64,000 nt of DNA from Scylla paramamosain. Its lineage: Eukaryota > Arthropoda > Malacostraca > Decapoda > Portunidae. Where the stretch lies: the NCBI RefSeq assembly GCF_035594125.1, contig NC_087191.1, positions 581,001 through 645,000 on the forward strand. Reading direction: 5' to 3'. Below, one piece after another: positions 1 through 16,275 of the stretch. The notes under the pieces are model-generated. The model worked only from the letters and a program-made list of their open reading frames with translations, did no database searches and was not told where the DNA came from. Positions within the stretch are counted from its first letter, which is position 1; every line of letters starts with the position of its first letter. Position numbers and translations under genes: made by a program.

Positions 1-692
1 GAAGCTGTGAAGAAAATGGTGAGGCTAAATTTGTCGTTGTGGGGAATGGTAAAGTTAACTGTGTTTGTAAAGTTAACTGTATTGCATCTTGAAGTACGAG
101 TATGAGTGATATAGAAATTTTACATTATCACAGTTGTAATGGTTGTTTCTTGATTTTTTTGGGTCTAATTCTGTTAATCATTCTGTCTTAAATTATATTT
201 CTTTATATTGTACATGTTTTCTGCCTTGGTTTTCTTTTCTCAGATAAGTTAGTAACATCACCTTATTGACTGGTAGTATACTTTCAATGCATTCTTCTCC
301 TTTGTGTTTAATCTTTGTAATCTGCTCTTCCATCTGAATTTACATTTCCTTCACCATCAACTCATATTTCTTTTTAACCATAACCTATCTATTTTTTCCA
401 TCATCATAATTAATGTTTCCCTTACTTTCCACCCACCTTTCCATTACCACTTCTCCATCTCTTGCATCTACATTTCCTTCGCCATCAAGCTCACCTTCCT
501 CTTAACCTCAACCCACCTTTTCCTGAGACCATTTTTCCACAACCATAACACATCTCTCATACTCTCCAACCGCCTTTCCTTTTTTTTCCCACTCCTCACC
601 TTCACCCCATCACTTAACACACACCTTTCTCTTAACTCCCCCTCCTGATTAACCCAACATAACATGAAGTAACCTTTATGCCATATGAGACA
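1..692. other. IPO9 intron, no other feature seen
   Basis: AT-rich with a pyrimidine-rich stretch at 300-640. No coding signal beyond chance frames. Confidence 0.6.
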
Positions 693-1018
693 TCTGCAAG
701 TGGTACAGGGCTTATAACAAAGGGGAAGTAAGCAAAATTCTCAGGATCAGTAATTAAGATAGAACAAGAAATAATGTGTTCAAGCTTGAAAAATTTAGAT
801 TCAAGAAAGAGACAGGGAGGAATTAGTTCTCAAATTAATGGAACGGACTTAGTAATCTGGTAGTTATTGCTGAGTCATTAGGGACCTTTAAAAGAAGATT
901 AGACAAATTTATGGATGAGGATGATCAGTGGAAATTGGTAGGCATGTTTCACACATAGGCTGCCACTGCCTGATGGCTTCCTGCAGCTTCAGCTTATTTT
1001 CCAGTGTTCTTATGTTCT
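693..1018 (+). mobile_element. CR1-like element B, 3' fragment
   Basis: Nucleotide similarity to the 3' end of the 16.3-17.9 kb element: 'aagcaaaattctcaggatca', 'ttcaagcttgaaaaattta', 'ttaaaagaagattagacaaa', ending with a gttcttatgttc tail. It lies in an IPO9 intron. Confidence 0.75.
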
Positions 1019-1228
1019 CACTCTGCACCCATGTCTCTTATCACCTCCTTGCTTTCATCCCACGTAACACATTACCCCATACCTCCACACACACCACCAT
1101 AATAAATTTTCCTCATTCTGTTTCAACCTTTCACCTTATCTTCACCCCACTACACAACATAATATTCCTTGTACTCTCACACTCATCTTTCCCTATCCCC
1201 ACTTCCCCTCACCTTTCTGTCATTGCAG

Positions 1229-4742
<3,514 letters not shown>

Positions 4743-4874
4743 GGTGCCAAGGGTGCCGCTGGGGTGCCGCTGGTCTGCCACATCCCCAGTGCCACAGCAA
4801 GAGTTGGCGTCCTGTACTGTTTTGATAGTAATGGAGGAGGCAAGAGATGGAGACAGTTGGTGAAGTGCTTGGGA

Positions 4875-5092
4875 CCATATTCTGAAACACTTCAGTCCAC
4901 ACCTCTGCTTCTTTCAAGGGGCTGTAGTTGAAGTTTCTTGGGTTTTTAAGGGTGTTTTTTTTGTTCTAGTGAGAGGTTAACAACATTTTTACATTATTAA
5001 TGGGAGAAACACCCTTGAGAACCAGGCTAATTACTTCTGTGTGTCCTTTGAAAATTGCCATGGTGGAAGAGCAAAGCGTTTCTGGATAACGG
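4875..5092 (+). mobile_element. Foldback MITE, copy a
   Basis: The family has long imperfect inverted ends: CCATATTCTGAAACACTTC on the left and AAGCGTTTCTGAATATGG on the right, with inner arms TTTCAAAAGGC and GCCTTTGAAAA. The core has 'gggtttttaagggtgttttt' and 'acattattaa'. This copy lies about 130 bp past the IPO9 stop, probably in its 3' UTR. Confidence 0.8.
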
Positions 5093-5300
5093 TCTTGAGT
5101 TAGAAGGTGATACGGTGGAGACCCCAGGGAGTGACATGCCCACTGCCACTACCTCAGTAATGGCACTGGGCAGTGGTGCCAGGCCAGTCACAAGGGCATT
5201 AAGGCATCAGGCAGTGATGGCTGTGCTAGGTTTGGTCCCCTTGATGTATGTAATATATCTATGCCTCTCAGATAAACTCAAGATGCTTGACGAGACAGGA

Positions 5301-5507
5301 CAATGTTCTGAAACACTTCTGGCCGCATCATTACTTTCAAAAGGCTCTATTTGAAGTTACATGGGTTTTTAAGGATATTTTTATGGTTCTAGTGACAGAT
5401 TAACAATATTTCTACATTATTAACAGGAGAAACACTCTTGAGAACCCAGCCAGTCATCTCTGTGGCCTTTATAGTTGTGGTGAGAACAAAGGATTTCTGA
5501 ATATGGA
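5301..5507 (+). mobile_element. Foldback MITE, copy b
   Basis: Left end 'aatgttctgaaacacttctg', right end 'ggatttctgaatatgg', with a full core. It is about 210 bp past copy a in the same orientation. Confidence 0.8.
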
Positions 5508-6539
5508 CCAGATGCCTAGCAAGAACTGGCCATCTGCTGCCCTGCCACACCATATAATAAGCAGCTGGAAGTGGCATGCCTGGCACCATCACTCCACCAC
5601 AGGCAAGGGAAAGACATTCCTTCCACTGGTCTGCACTGAGGGGCACTCTGTTAATCTGTCACGGCATCCTGGGATCTGGTGAAGAGGTTTTGCTCATAAA
5701 GGCATAGGATGAAGTGCGAAGCATTTCTTATACGCTAAAAACTGTGATGATAACCAATAATAAGGGCTTGAGGATAACTTTTAAGATATTTATTTTTACT
5801 TGCATGGACTCTGAGGCCAGGACAGACAGATGTGGGTGAACCTTCCAAGCATGTAACAGGACAGGGGTTGTGTGGATGTGTGGAGCTGCAGCCCACACAC
5901 AAAGTGTGAGGGTGGAGGGGGCAGAGGCAGAGTCCTGTGGTGCTGCAGTGGCTTCATCAACGCAACTCTAGTTAACTGCAAGCATTGGTCACCGCCACAG
6001 CCGCTGATATTGGTCTGTGTCAAATTTAGCAAGAGTAGCTGATGCTTCTGGTAGCTTTCATAATGAACAAAAGACAGTCTTTACTCCCTTATCTCTGTAG
6101 TCACGAGCCGGTGGTAACAAGTGGAGTCCTGGCCTACCCAACAAGTGTCTGCAACCTCTGAGGTCATTTTCCAAACCTTTGAGCATTTACAGAAGACAAA
6201 ACATTATATCTACTTGTGCTGTCGTTGTCATGATATTAATTGACGTCCATATGGCAAGTTGTTCCAAGGGTGAAAGGGAGAGAGTAGCTTTGTTGTGAAG
6301 GAAGGGAACTTTTGGTGTTGGTCTTTGGGAAATGGGAAGAGCTTGAGCTGTCCTCTGACTTTCCAGGGCTTTGGAGATCAAGAGGAGCTGTAGCTGTTCT
6401 CTGATTCACCAAAGATAAGGAATTTGTCACAGCATATTGTTGTGAAGTGTTCACTGGTCCCATCTTGGTGAAGGAGAGAAATACATTTCATCATTGTGAG
6501 CTTGAAGTAATCTCGTATATGGAGAGACACTTATCCATA

Positions 6540-6860
6540 AGGTCTGTTGTGCTGTCCATTCTGGGCCAGCAGGAAGCTCACAAATGGCATCACATAGTAC
6601 ACTTAACAGCTCACACACTCAGGGGGTGAGGTGGATATGCAAGCATTAAAAATTATACATTGAGTTTGTGTAGGCAGTTACATACACAACACAATGTCTC
6701 TTTAGTGCTATCTATTCTGGGCCAGCAGGAGGCTCACAAATAACATCACATAGCACTTCTAACAGCTCACATTAATGGAGGTGAGGTGGATATCAGCATT
6801 AAAAATCTTATTTGTTATATACAGCATAACATCTCTTTTTTTGAGTTTGCAGGAGTGTCT
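6540..6860 (+). repeat. Tandem duplication, period about 165 bp
   Basis: 'tattctgggccagcaggagg', 'acagctcaca' and 'ggtgaggtggatat...cattaaaaat' occur twice (from about 6550 and about 6715). Intergenic, non-coding. Confidence 0.8.
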
Positions 6861-7523
6861 GCATATCTCAGCTATATACAGTCATAAATATTGTGTCATC
6901 AGGGACTTGCAGGAACCCTTGCAGCTCTGTCACTTCAGGGGGACGTATGTGGCCGGCCTCCTTATGCATCTCTGAGCTTGCAGGGATCTCTGTGCACCTC
7001 CTTCTTCCTGTAATCCTACGCTTTAAAATCACGATGGTGTCCTAGTGTGGCGCGCTTACACGTATAATATTAATAACAGTTGTAATAATAATGATAATAA
7101 TGGGGATATTTAGTATTTTCATAATGGTTATTTTTTTGAGCCAGACGAGTGACCGGTGAAGAGAGACCTATGCTCCCGGAGAGGATTTATACGACTTTTG
7201 TTAATCTGACAGACAGACTCACTCCTACTGCAGAGGTATAGTAATTATGTGACCTATTTTTATATTGCTTGTTAACTCTGAAAAGTGTCTATGGTTCAAG
7301 TATAAGCTTGTAACACTGGAGAGGATGATTCTTCCTTTGTATGGCCACTTTATAAATATACATGTAAAGAGCCTGACTGCTTTGTGTATTTATTACTTCA
7401 GAGCCACTGAGAATGTTTTGACTGCACCAGAGAAAGAATGTGTGTTAATATTAAGTAAAGACAGGTAGAGGTGCAGGAATAATAGTAGACTAATAATAAC
7501 TTGATCATTCAAAAAGTAGATTT

Positions 7524-7665
7524 AACAAAGCAATGCAGATATAGAGAGATGTGTTGTTAGAAGAGAGATTGAAGAGAGATTGATTGATAGCAAATGAACA
7601 AAGCAATGCAGATATAGAGAGATGTGTTGTTAGAAGAGAGATTGAAGAGAGATTGATAGAAGAGA
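7524..7665 (+). repeat. Tandem duplication, period 73 bp
   Basis: 'aacaaagcaatgcagatata' starts at 7524 and again at 7597, each followed by gaagagagattgaagagag. Shorter echoes continue to about 7760. Confidence 0.85.
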
Positions 7666-8334
7666 GATTGAAGAGATAATAAAGACAGGTAGAAGTACAG
7701 GAGTATGAGATAGTACTAATAGATAATATAACAAAGTAATGGAGATATAGATAGACAGGTGTTATTAATACTGACCAGGTAGAGACAGGTAAGTATGGCA
7801 AGAGCATATGCAAGTGTTCATATGACAGATAAAGTAAATAGTCAAAAGTAAGGAAAAAAGGCAAAGATAATTTTAATACAGACCACTGAAGGGAAGATCC
7901 AATAAGAACAAACCATTCATTCTTACCAACTAAACCATTATTACTAACTCGACCATGACCACTCCACCAAAATAAGACTAAATACGTAGAGAAATGGATA
8001 GGTGTTATTAATATAGACCAGGTAGAGCATATACAAGTATTAATATAAATCATTTGAAAGACTATATAAGGCATTCAAAAGTAACCAGAAATGTCAAATA
8101 TAAACCATTGACTGACAGATTCATTATAACCACTTCATACTTTGACTCAACCCTCACAGCTACATTAGGAGAACAGATACAGACTGCCAGTACATTTAAC
8201 ATGTTTATTTACAGCTACAGATCTACTATGTACTATAATTACAGTGCTGAAGTTAACAGTGCAGGTGGTGGCGGTGGTGACAGTGACTGCAAGAGCATGT
8301 GATGTGAGTGAGAACGAATCCGGATGATGAAATG

Positions 8335-8335
<1 letters not shown>

Positions 8336-8391
<56 letters not shown>

Positions 8392-8451
8392 ATGACATTT
8401 TACTAGTAGTTAAAACATGACAGATTAATATTTCATGTAGTACTATTTCAA

Positions 8452-8511
<60 letters not shown>
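8336..8511 (+). repeat. (GT)n and (GA)n
   Basis: (GT)n 8336-8388 and (GA)n 8455-8511, intergenic. Confidence 0.95.
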
Positions 8512-8512
<1 letters not shown>

Positions 8513-8753
8513 ACATCCTGTAGTTAATTCAGTAATAATTATGTACAGCTAACAGGGCACAATTCTTGTCTATTATGCAATGTGCTGAGGTAAGATGAGC
8601 AATGGAGCAGTGATATGGCACACAGTGAATGGAAGTAATGTGAGGCAAATCATTATAAGACTGTCACTGAGAAACAAGTTGTGTGATGATGAGTTATGCT
8701 TCTGAGCTAAATTTGTTGTGGAACTTCATTCATGCCTGCATTTACTTATCCTA

Positions 8754-8756
<3 letters not shown>

Positions 8757-8787
<31 letters not shown>

Positions 8788-8848
8788 TAACTTTAAAAGA
8801 CAGGAGATTATGAGCCTGACGTAATACTGTGAAATACAATTAGGTAAG

Positions 8849-8898
<50 letters not shown>
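8757..8898 (+). repeat. Two (CA)n tracts
   Basis: 8757-8786 and 8850-8898. The second follows 'acaattaggtaagaa', a retroelement-like tail. Confidence 0.95.
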
Positions 8899-8900
<2 letters not shown>

Positions 8901-9241
8901 GAATGGTCTCATGTACAACAAACCAACCAGCCATCCAACACAACACAGCCATTTTACAAAGCTAACATGAAATTATAATCATAAATGTACATAATCATTA
9001 TAGAAAATATAATTATCTGGCTTTCATAGGTAGTATGTGTCAACTTAAAATTAGTGAATCAATACAAATACTACAAACAAGAAAATAATTACTTGATTCT
9101 GCTACAGTATTTTAAAAACCTTCTCAACTTCTTTGCTCTACTCAGTTCTCTTCAATATCTAAGCCAGTTAGCCGCTCTCCCACTATTTGCCACCTCATGG
9201 ACGATATTATGCTGCACAATTCCCTTTTTAATTGATAAATG

Positions 9242-9246
<5 letters not shown>

Positions 9247-9312
<66 letters not shown>

Positions 9313-9349
9313 CTCCTACCATCATTGAGTGACATCAATTTGTCTCTTG

Positions 9350-9412
<63 letters not shown>
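9247..9412 (+). repeat. (GA)n and (CA)n
   Basis: (GA)n 9247-9310 and (CA)n 9353-9412, intergenic. Confidence 0.95.
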
Positions 9413-9415
<3 letters not shown>

Positions 9416-9551
9416 GGGCACAGCCTTCCATTCCAGCAAGGTAGCAAGGCCACAAATCCTTAAGTTACACCTGACCTTGATCCTTGCTGGGTGAAGAAGA
9501 GAGCATACAGCATGTCTGATCAGCTAGAGATTTAAAGCCGGGCTCTCATGA

Positions 9552-9765
9552 CCATATTCTGAAACACTTCTGCACCACACCTTCATTACTTTCAAATGGC
9601 TCTAATTGAAGTGACATGGATTTTTAAGAGTATTTTTGTGGTTCTAGTGGCAGATAGACAGGATCTCTACTTAACAAATAGGAGAAACACTCTTGAGAAT
9701 CTGGCTAATCATCTTCATGGTCTTTGAAAACAGTTGTAAGAGAGCAAAGTATTTTTAAATGCAGG
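9552..9765 (+). mobile_element. Foldback MITE, copy c
   Basis: Left end CCATATTCTGAAACACTTC exact, core conserved ('gagaaacactcttgagaatc'), right end decayed ('aagtatttttaaatgc'). Confidence 0.78.
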
Positions 9766-9905
9766 CATCTTACTTGTGAACACATACATGACCACTATGT
9801 ATATGTCCCTACTGCACACAAACCCACACATTTCATCTATCTTGTGTTGTGATACTGCTTACTACTGCTGGTCCAAGTAATGTGCATGAATTTCTACCAA
9901 CAGTG

Positions 9906-10252
9906 CAAGATAGGTTAAGAGGGGACCTGATAGAAGTCTTTAAGTGATATAAGGGTTATAACAAGCGGGACGTAAGCAAAATTCTTAGGATCAGCAACCA
10001 GGACAGAACAAGAAATAACGGGTTCAAGCTTGAAAAATTTAGGTTTAAGAAAGAGATAGGAAGAAATTGGTTCTCGAATAGAATAGTAGATGAATGGACT
10101 CAGTAATCATGTTGTTAGTGCTAAGACATTAGGGAGCTTTAAGAGAAGATTAGATGGTTTTATGGATGGGGATGATAGGTGGAAATAGTGTAATGTGTAA
10201 GCCTAGTGGCTGCTTGCAGCTTCCCTTATTTCTTATGTTCTTATGTTCTTAT
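9906..10252 (+). mobile_element. CR1-like element B, 3' fragment
   Basis: It starts 'aggttaagaggggacctgat' and ends with two copies of ttcttatg, the family tail. It is 5'-truncated, as expected for target-primed reverse transcription. Confidence 0.8.
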
Positions 10253-10404
10253 AGGATGGATATCTTGAAGGCAAAACAGGCTGGTGTAATCAATATATGG
10301 CCACTATATGTATGTCCTTACTACTCACAACCCACACATTTCATTTACTTTGTGTTGTGATATTGCTTCCTATTGCTGCTCTGAGTAACATGCACAGGTT
10401 TAGA

Positions 10405-10614
10405 CCATATTCTGAAACACTTCTGCACCACACCTCCACTAAATGCAAAAGGCTCTTAGTAGTTGAAGTGACATGTTTTTAAGGATATTTTTATGCTTCT
10501 AGTGACAGATTAACAATTTCTACACTATGAACCACTCTTGAGAGCTTGGCTAATCATCTGCAGAGCCTTTGAAAATAGTTGTGGTGAGAAAACAAAGCGA
10601 TTCTGAATAATGGG
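10405..10614 (+). mobile_element. Foldback MITE, copy d
   Basis: Exact left end CCATATTCTGAAACACTTC; right end 'gcgattctgaataatgg'. The core has a small deletion before 'accactcttgagagcttgg'. Confidence 0.8.
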
Positions 10615-10861
10615 TTTACCACCAATATGAGGTATATATGGTCTTGAAGGCAGAGCACAGAGTTGACTGGTGATCTCAATAAGCATTGGTGTGATGAGCA
10701 GCAACACAGACAGGAATGCAGGACCCAGCTGTGGACTTTAGCTGGACAGACCTGTGGGAGAGAGAAAAGGTGGATGGGTGTGGCTGTATTAGATACAGAA
10801 ATGTACACAAATCAGGTGACAGAATGAGAGGGGAAGGAGGAAGGAAGGAAGGAAGGGCATG

Positions 10862-10982
<121 letters not shown>

Positions 10983-11295
10983 GCAGTATAAAGAGGTAAG
11001 GATTGTATCAAACATAAACAGCAAATATACATCACCAAAAATACCCAGATATGTTCACCACACATTAATATAACACTGTACAAGGTGTCATGTTGAATCC
11101 TGACAAACACATCACTCCCTCGGCTCCCGCCCTCCACTGCACAGAGGCAATCTGTCAAATTGAGAAATATTCACACAGAACCAGCAACAGGATAGTGCAG
11201 TACCAAATGTCAAAGGCAGGACAGCTTCACCTACCTTGCACTCCCTCTCTTGCATTTATGTGGCATGGATTTGTTTGTATTTTTACTCACTGACC

Positions 11296-11539
<244 letters not shown>

Positions 11540-11664
11540 CTTTCTGTTATTTTTTGCCTCCTGAGATTACTAAAACTTTTGACTTGCAATACTTCCTTGG
11601 GGACACAAGCAGCAGGAATCTTCAATGCTTGTAGGCAAACTTTACTATATGTGTATGCTGAATG

Positions 11665-12105
11665 CAGTAAAATCCCTCTCATCCGGCATTCGAGTATCCG
11701 GCAGCTTCAAGTATCCGGCACATTTTTCCCCGAGCCTTAAAATCAATAAAAAATCAATGTGTACTCATAAAATCGATCAAAATTCCCGCATGAGGCATAC
11801 TTTGTCCCCTCGCCACCAGAGCGCATTGCTTCACGTTACTCGTGGCCCACTGCACTGTGTTTACTCAGTGACTCAGTCCCGCGTGTGCACTGTTTATTGC
11901 CTGACGCCTTCATCACGCCTAAAGTTGTAGAAAAGAGGAAGCGTGTTGTGCTTACACTTGAGCAGCTGATCTTTGTTATGGTAAGATGCGTGAATGTAGG
12001 GTGGTGATTGTGGACGTAATTTCACTTCTATTCAAGTATCTGGCAATATTCAAGTATCCGGCATGTCGGCGGTCCTGTTGATGCCGGATAAGAGGGATTT
12101 TACTG
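11665..12105 (+). mobile_element. pogo/Tigger-type MITE, copy P1
   Basis: Same family as the copy at 16.9-17.3 kb, in opposite orientation and about 440 bp long. It starts CAGTAAAATCCCTCTCATCC and ends AAGAGGGATTTTACTG. Internally the codons for PKVVEKRKRVVLTLEQ survive, but ACG replaces the ATG. The flanks no longer show a clear TA duplication. Confidence 0.75.
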
Positions 12106-12925
12106 TATCTGTCTACCTGTCACCACTTAAATTCTCCCATATTCTAAACTATCCTACACTTAAATCTTGTTTATTATGTCAATCTATCTTCATTAAATTG
12201 TTCCTTATTCTACACTACTCTATATTTAAATCTCATTTATTATGTCTATCTTTACTAAATTTTCATTATTTTAAACTATTCTACACTTAGATATTGTTTA
12301 TTATGTTTGTCCATCTTCACAACATTTTTCATTACTCCAAACTTAGATCTGGCTTATTCCAGACTTCAATCCAGCAACTTATGTCTTTCACATAGCAGCT
12401 GCACCCTCAAATCATAGCCCAGCTTGATCCACTACCATCACCCCACACCCACACTCACAGCACAACACTTCCCCACAAACACAGCCAGTATTCACACCTG
12501 CGGCCATATATCAAGACAAGCCAATAAGCAAAACATGCGTGTGCTTTACTTAAAACAAACCCACCGTACTTAATGCGAAATCTGGTAAGGAAGCGGAGAT
12601 GCCGACCAGACTTCACGGTTGAGTTAGGCACAAAGTCCACATTGCCAGGACCTATTGTATTAAAGAGTCTATAATTCCTGGATTCAATTCATCAAGCATT
12701 AATTCTTTTACAGCCAGGACAGGCTTGTTCAGGGCTGCAACAAGCTGGCTCCACAAACAGCAAGGGGAGATGCAAAGGTGACTGTAAGCATAGCAAGTCT
12801 AGGTAACAGGGATATATGGTGTATATCAAGCACTGGTTAATATTGGTGTGCAAATCATGCGAAGGTTCCTGTCCATGCATTATGGCAAATCAGGTTTGTG
12901 TGCTGGGCAGTGGAGCAAGACAGGA
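12106..12925. other. Intergenic, no gene seen
   Basis: Repeats of 'ctacacttaaatctt...tttattatgtc' type at 12130-12310 form a short degenerate array. The rest is unique, non-coding. Confidence 0.5.
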
Positions 12926-13278
12926 CCATAACCTGAAACATTTCTGTGCTGCACCTTCATTACTTTCAAAAGGTTCTAGTTGAAGTGACACAGAATTTTA
13001 AGGGTATTTTTAGCATTGTAGTAACAGGTTAAAATTATTTCTACATTATTAACCAGAGAAATAATACTCATGAGAACTTAGCTAATCATCTCTTTGGCCT
13101 TTGAAAATGGTAGTGGTTAAGCTACATGGATTTTTAAAGGTGTTTTTATGATTGTAGCAACAGTTTGACAAGATTTCTATATTATTAGCAAGAGAAACTC
13201 TTGAAAACCTGGCTAATCATCTCTGTAGCCTTTGAAAATAGTTGTGGTGAAACAGCAAAGCATTTCAGAATATGGTCC
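12926..13278 (+). mobile_element. Foldback MITE, copy e, with duplicated internal module
   Basis: Length is about 353 bp against about 210 bp for simple copies. After the first 'gcctttgaaaatggtagtgg' the core restarts at 'ttaagctacatggattttta' and repeats through 'gcctttgaaaatagttgtgg' to a clean right end 'catttcagaatatggtcc'. Two modules lie between one pair of ends. Confidence 0.8.
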
Positions 13279-13330
13279 AAAGAGAAATATGATTAGTTCA
13301 CTAGTATCACTGCAAGAGCAAACACTGACA

Positions 13331-13337
13331 GACTGAG

Positions 13338-13387
<50 letters not shown>
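13331..13387 (+). repeat. (CA)n microsatellite
   Basis: Directly after MITE copy e. A second short CA run lies at 13465-13482. Confidence 0.93.
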
Positions 13388-13389
<2 letters not shown>

Positions 13390-13736
13390 TTCATTTACCC
13401 CAACTCTAATAATAATTCAAGACAAATTATGAAAAAAAAAAAAAAATCACAACACAATCAACAACACACACACACACACACACAAACACACAGCTCACAA
13501 GCAAGAAGGTCTGAGTTCAAATCCCAGGAGTGGCAAGCCAATCAGGCAAGTCTCTGAACACTTTTACTGGTATGGTTGTCTTTTGTTAACATTGGGTAAG
13601 CTGTAGCAAACTGTCTGGATGGATGGACATGAGGAGAAAAAAAATAGAGTTCATTTAATTATTGCTAAATTATAGTAGTAGATTTTTTTTTTATTTTAGA
13701 GTGACTAGTACAAAAAATGAAAAAATGTCTTAAGAG

Positions 13737-14035
13737 TTGTACAGTCCTCTCTACTTCCACATCCATTTCCACCTTCACTTTGGGCAGGACTGACACCACT
13801 CATGCACTGCTGCTGATGCTGTTGCTGGACATGGGCTACACATTAACCAGCATTATTTTGTACAACTTTTGAAAGAATTATTTTTTGTACTACATCCACA
13901 GTGACTGATCTTTGGGCAGGACTGAGGCCACTCACACTGCTGCTGCTGCTCAAGACAGGCTGCACATTATCTTTCTTTCTCTGGTAGTCATCCTTTCCCA
14001 TTATCTTGTACAGTCCCCTCCACTTCCACATTTAT
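13737..14035 (+). repeat. Tandem duplication, period about 132-135 bp
   Basis: 'tttgggcaggactgacacca' at 13779 recurs as 'tttgggcaggactgaggcca' at 13911. 'gtacagtcctctctacttcc' at 13738 recurs as 'gtacagtcccctccacttcc' at 14009. Non-coding. Confidence 0.8.
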
Positions 14036-14139
14036 CATTCAACATTGCCAGTGTGTGAATAGCCTGCTATGAACCACCCTGCCTGATTCAACTCATATCA
14101 GACACATCCTAGTCAGTATGAGTAAGCAGACAGTGTCAG

Positions 14140-16275
14140 AGGGGCTGGCAGGATGTGTGTTGGATACAGATCTTTCAAAAGTTGTACAAGATAATGTAGA
14201 TGAAGTAGTTTATGGAAGCAATAACATTGAACTGATTAAAGTGGGGATTTGAAAAGCAGTGATATATGTACCCTCAAGGACAAGGTCATGGAACACTGAA
14301 GAACAGAAAGAAATTCAAAAAGAAACATTATCAGATATGGAGGAACTTGTAAGCCGCTGTGAAAACCTGACCATCATGGGTGACTTCAACTGTAAAGAAG
14401 TAGATTGGGAGGAGTGAACAGCTGAAGGAAGTGATGAATCGTGAGGGAGTGAAATGCTGAAGTTAGCCATGGAAAACACTTTAACACAATGGATTGCAAC
14501 TGATACAAGATTTAGGGGTGATGACGTACCATTGAGACTGGACTTGGTTTTCACGAAAGATCCTGAAATCATACAAAGTGTCACCTATGATTCCCCCTTA
14601 GGCAAGAGTGATCATGTGCTAATTGAACTCCAAATAACAGAGACCTTAAAGTGCCTGAGAAAAGAGAGTCACAAGATTGGAAGGCTAAACTCTAGTAGGG
14701 CAGACTATAAAGCCACCAAACAATATTTTACAGAGGCAGATTAGAGCGCCTTTGACATGACCAATACCATCGATGAAAAATGGGACTTGTTCCTTAAAAC
14801 TTATAATGACTGTCAGACAGTATATGCCAAAAGTGAGCAGGAGACAGATTAGGGAAAGTGACTGGTTTGACAAGAGGTGTATGGAGGCAAAAAGTAAGAG
14901 ACCAGATGTGAATAAATGGAGAAAGAAAAGAAGACCAGAACTGTGGGAAAACTACACAGAGGCCAGGAATGACTATGCTCAACTATGCAAAGAAACTATA
15001 AGAAGGATATAGTGGAGAAGTGCAAGGACCAGCCAAAATTATTTTACCCATTCATAAACAGTAAACTAAAAAACAAAGAAGGGATAAGCAAGCTGGAAGT
15101 GGATGAACTGGAATACACAAAGGCTGCAGAAATGGCAGAGGTCATGAATGACTGTTTTCAAAAAGTTTTCACCAGGGAAGATGACTTCAACAATCAAGAG
15201 GAAATGAGCATGAATGGTAACACCTTGGATTAGATCCAAATATCTATCAAAGAAGTGAAGAAATTACTGAGTGGGTTAAATGTAGGGAAGGCACATGGAC
15301 TGGATGGAGTGTCAAGCTGGGTGTTGAAAGAGTGCAACAATGAGCTAATTGCTGAAATACACAGTATCATAAATTGTTCACTGAGGGAAGGTAGAGTCAC
15401 TGAAGACTGGAAGAGAGCAAATATTGTTCCAGTATAGAAAGGAGGCAAGAGAGAGGATCCAATGAATTATAGACCTGTATCATTGACAAGTGTGGTGGCT
15501 AAGATCTATGAAAGGGCAGTTAAAGACAAATGGATGGAATATCTGGAGCCCAAAGACATGATAAGTGAAAAACAGTTTGGCTTTTGAAAAGGATGCTCAT
15601 GTGCAACTAACTTGGTGTGTTTCTATTCAAGAGTTATTGATATACAAGAAAGAGACGGATGGGCAGATTGCATCTATTTAGAAAGCCTTCAACAAAGTTC
15701 CACACAAGAGACCAGTGTGGAAACTGAGAGAAGCAGGCAGTGTGGGAGGAAAATTATTGGCATGGATGGAGAACTTCCTAAAGGACAGAGAGATGAGGAC
15801 AGTTATTAGAGATGACACATCTACGTTCAAAAGTTTTACAGTGAAGTTCCTCAGGGATCAGACCTAGCTCTGATTATGTTTGCTGTATACAAAAATTATA
15901 TGGTTGAAGAGACAGGAAGTTATACAAGTCTGTTTACTGATGAAGTGAAGATCATGAAGGAAGTGAAGAATAAGGACTGACCTGCTCCAAGAGGACTTGA
16001 ATAAGGCATATGAATGGAGTAAAAAATGAAAAATAGAGTTTAATGTAAGAAAATGCAGTGCATTGGAGTTTGGAAAAAAGCAAAAATAAACCTGTTGGAG
16101 CCTATAAGGCAGGAGAAGCAAAAATCCAGAAAAGAAACACGGAAAAATCTTGAGGTAATAGTAATGAATAATATGTCACTGAGAAGGCACATTAATAAAA
16201 TTGTGGGAAAGCTTACAATCTTCTTAAGAACATAACTAAGAACATAAGAGTGGCATTTTCATACATTGACAAGGA
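14140..16275 (+). mobile_element. CR1-like non-LTR retrotransposon A, 5' part, degenerate
   Basis: Interrupted frames give the end of an AP-endonuclease domain (IMGDFNCKEVDWEE, LDLVFTKDPE, GKSDHVLIELQ), a linker, and reverse transcriptase blocks (LNVGKAHGLDGVSSWVLKE, MNYRPVSLTSVVAKIYERA, KAFNKVPH). There are many stops and frameshifts, so it is inactive. The element stops abruptly at about 16275 and its next segment resumes at about 17945. The gap is filled by an opposite-strand element. Confidence 0.85.

Larger units (their letters stand above)
5508..8330. other. Intergenic DNA after IPO9
   Basis: No convincing gene. It holds the two tandem duplications reported at 6.5-6.9 and 7.5-7.7 kb and otherwise unique AT-rich DNA. 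Part may be the IPO9 3' UTR. Confidence 0.5.

Noticed and set aside
5055..5354. 99-codon plus-strand frame after IPO9
   Set aside because: It overlaps two foldback MITE copies and lies in the probable 3' UTR.
12455..12640. 61-codon minus-strand frame starting MDFVPNSTVKSG
   Set aside because: No recognised domain or homology and no splice context; likely chance.
13490..13545. tRNA-like B box (gagttcaaatccc) suggesting a tRNA or SINE
   Set aside because: No matching A box or cloverleaf could be drawn upstream; a single B-box-like word is not enough.
16100..16250. Short plus-strand frames near 16.05-16.24 kb as a gene
   Set aside because: They are the degenerate 3' coding part of CR1-like element A.
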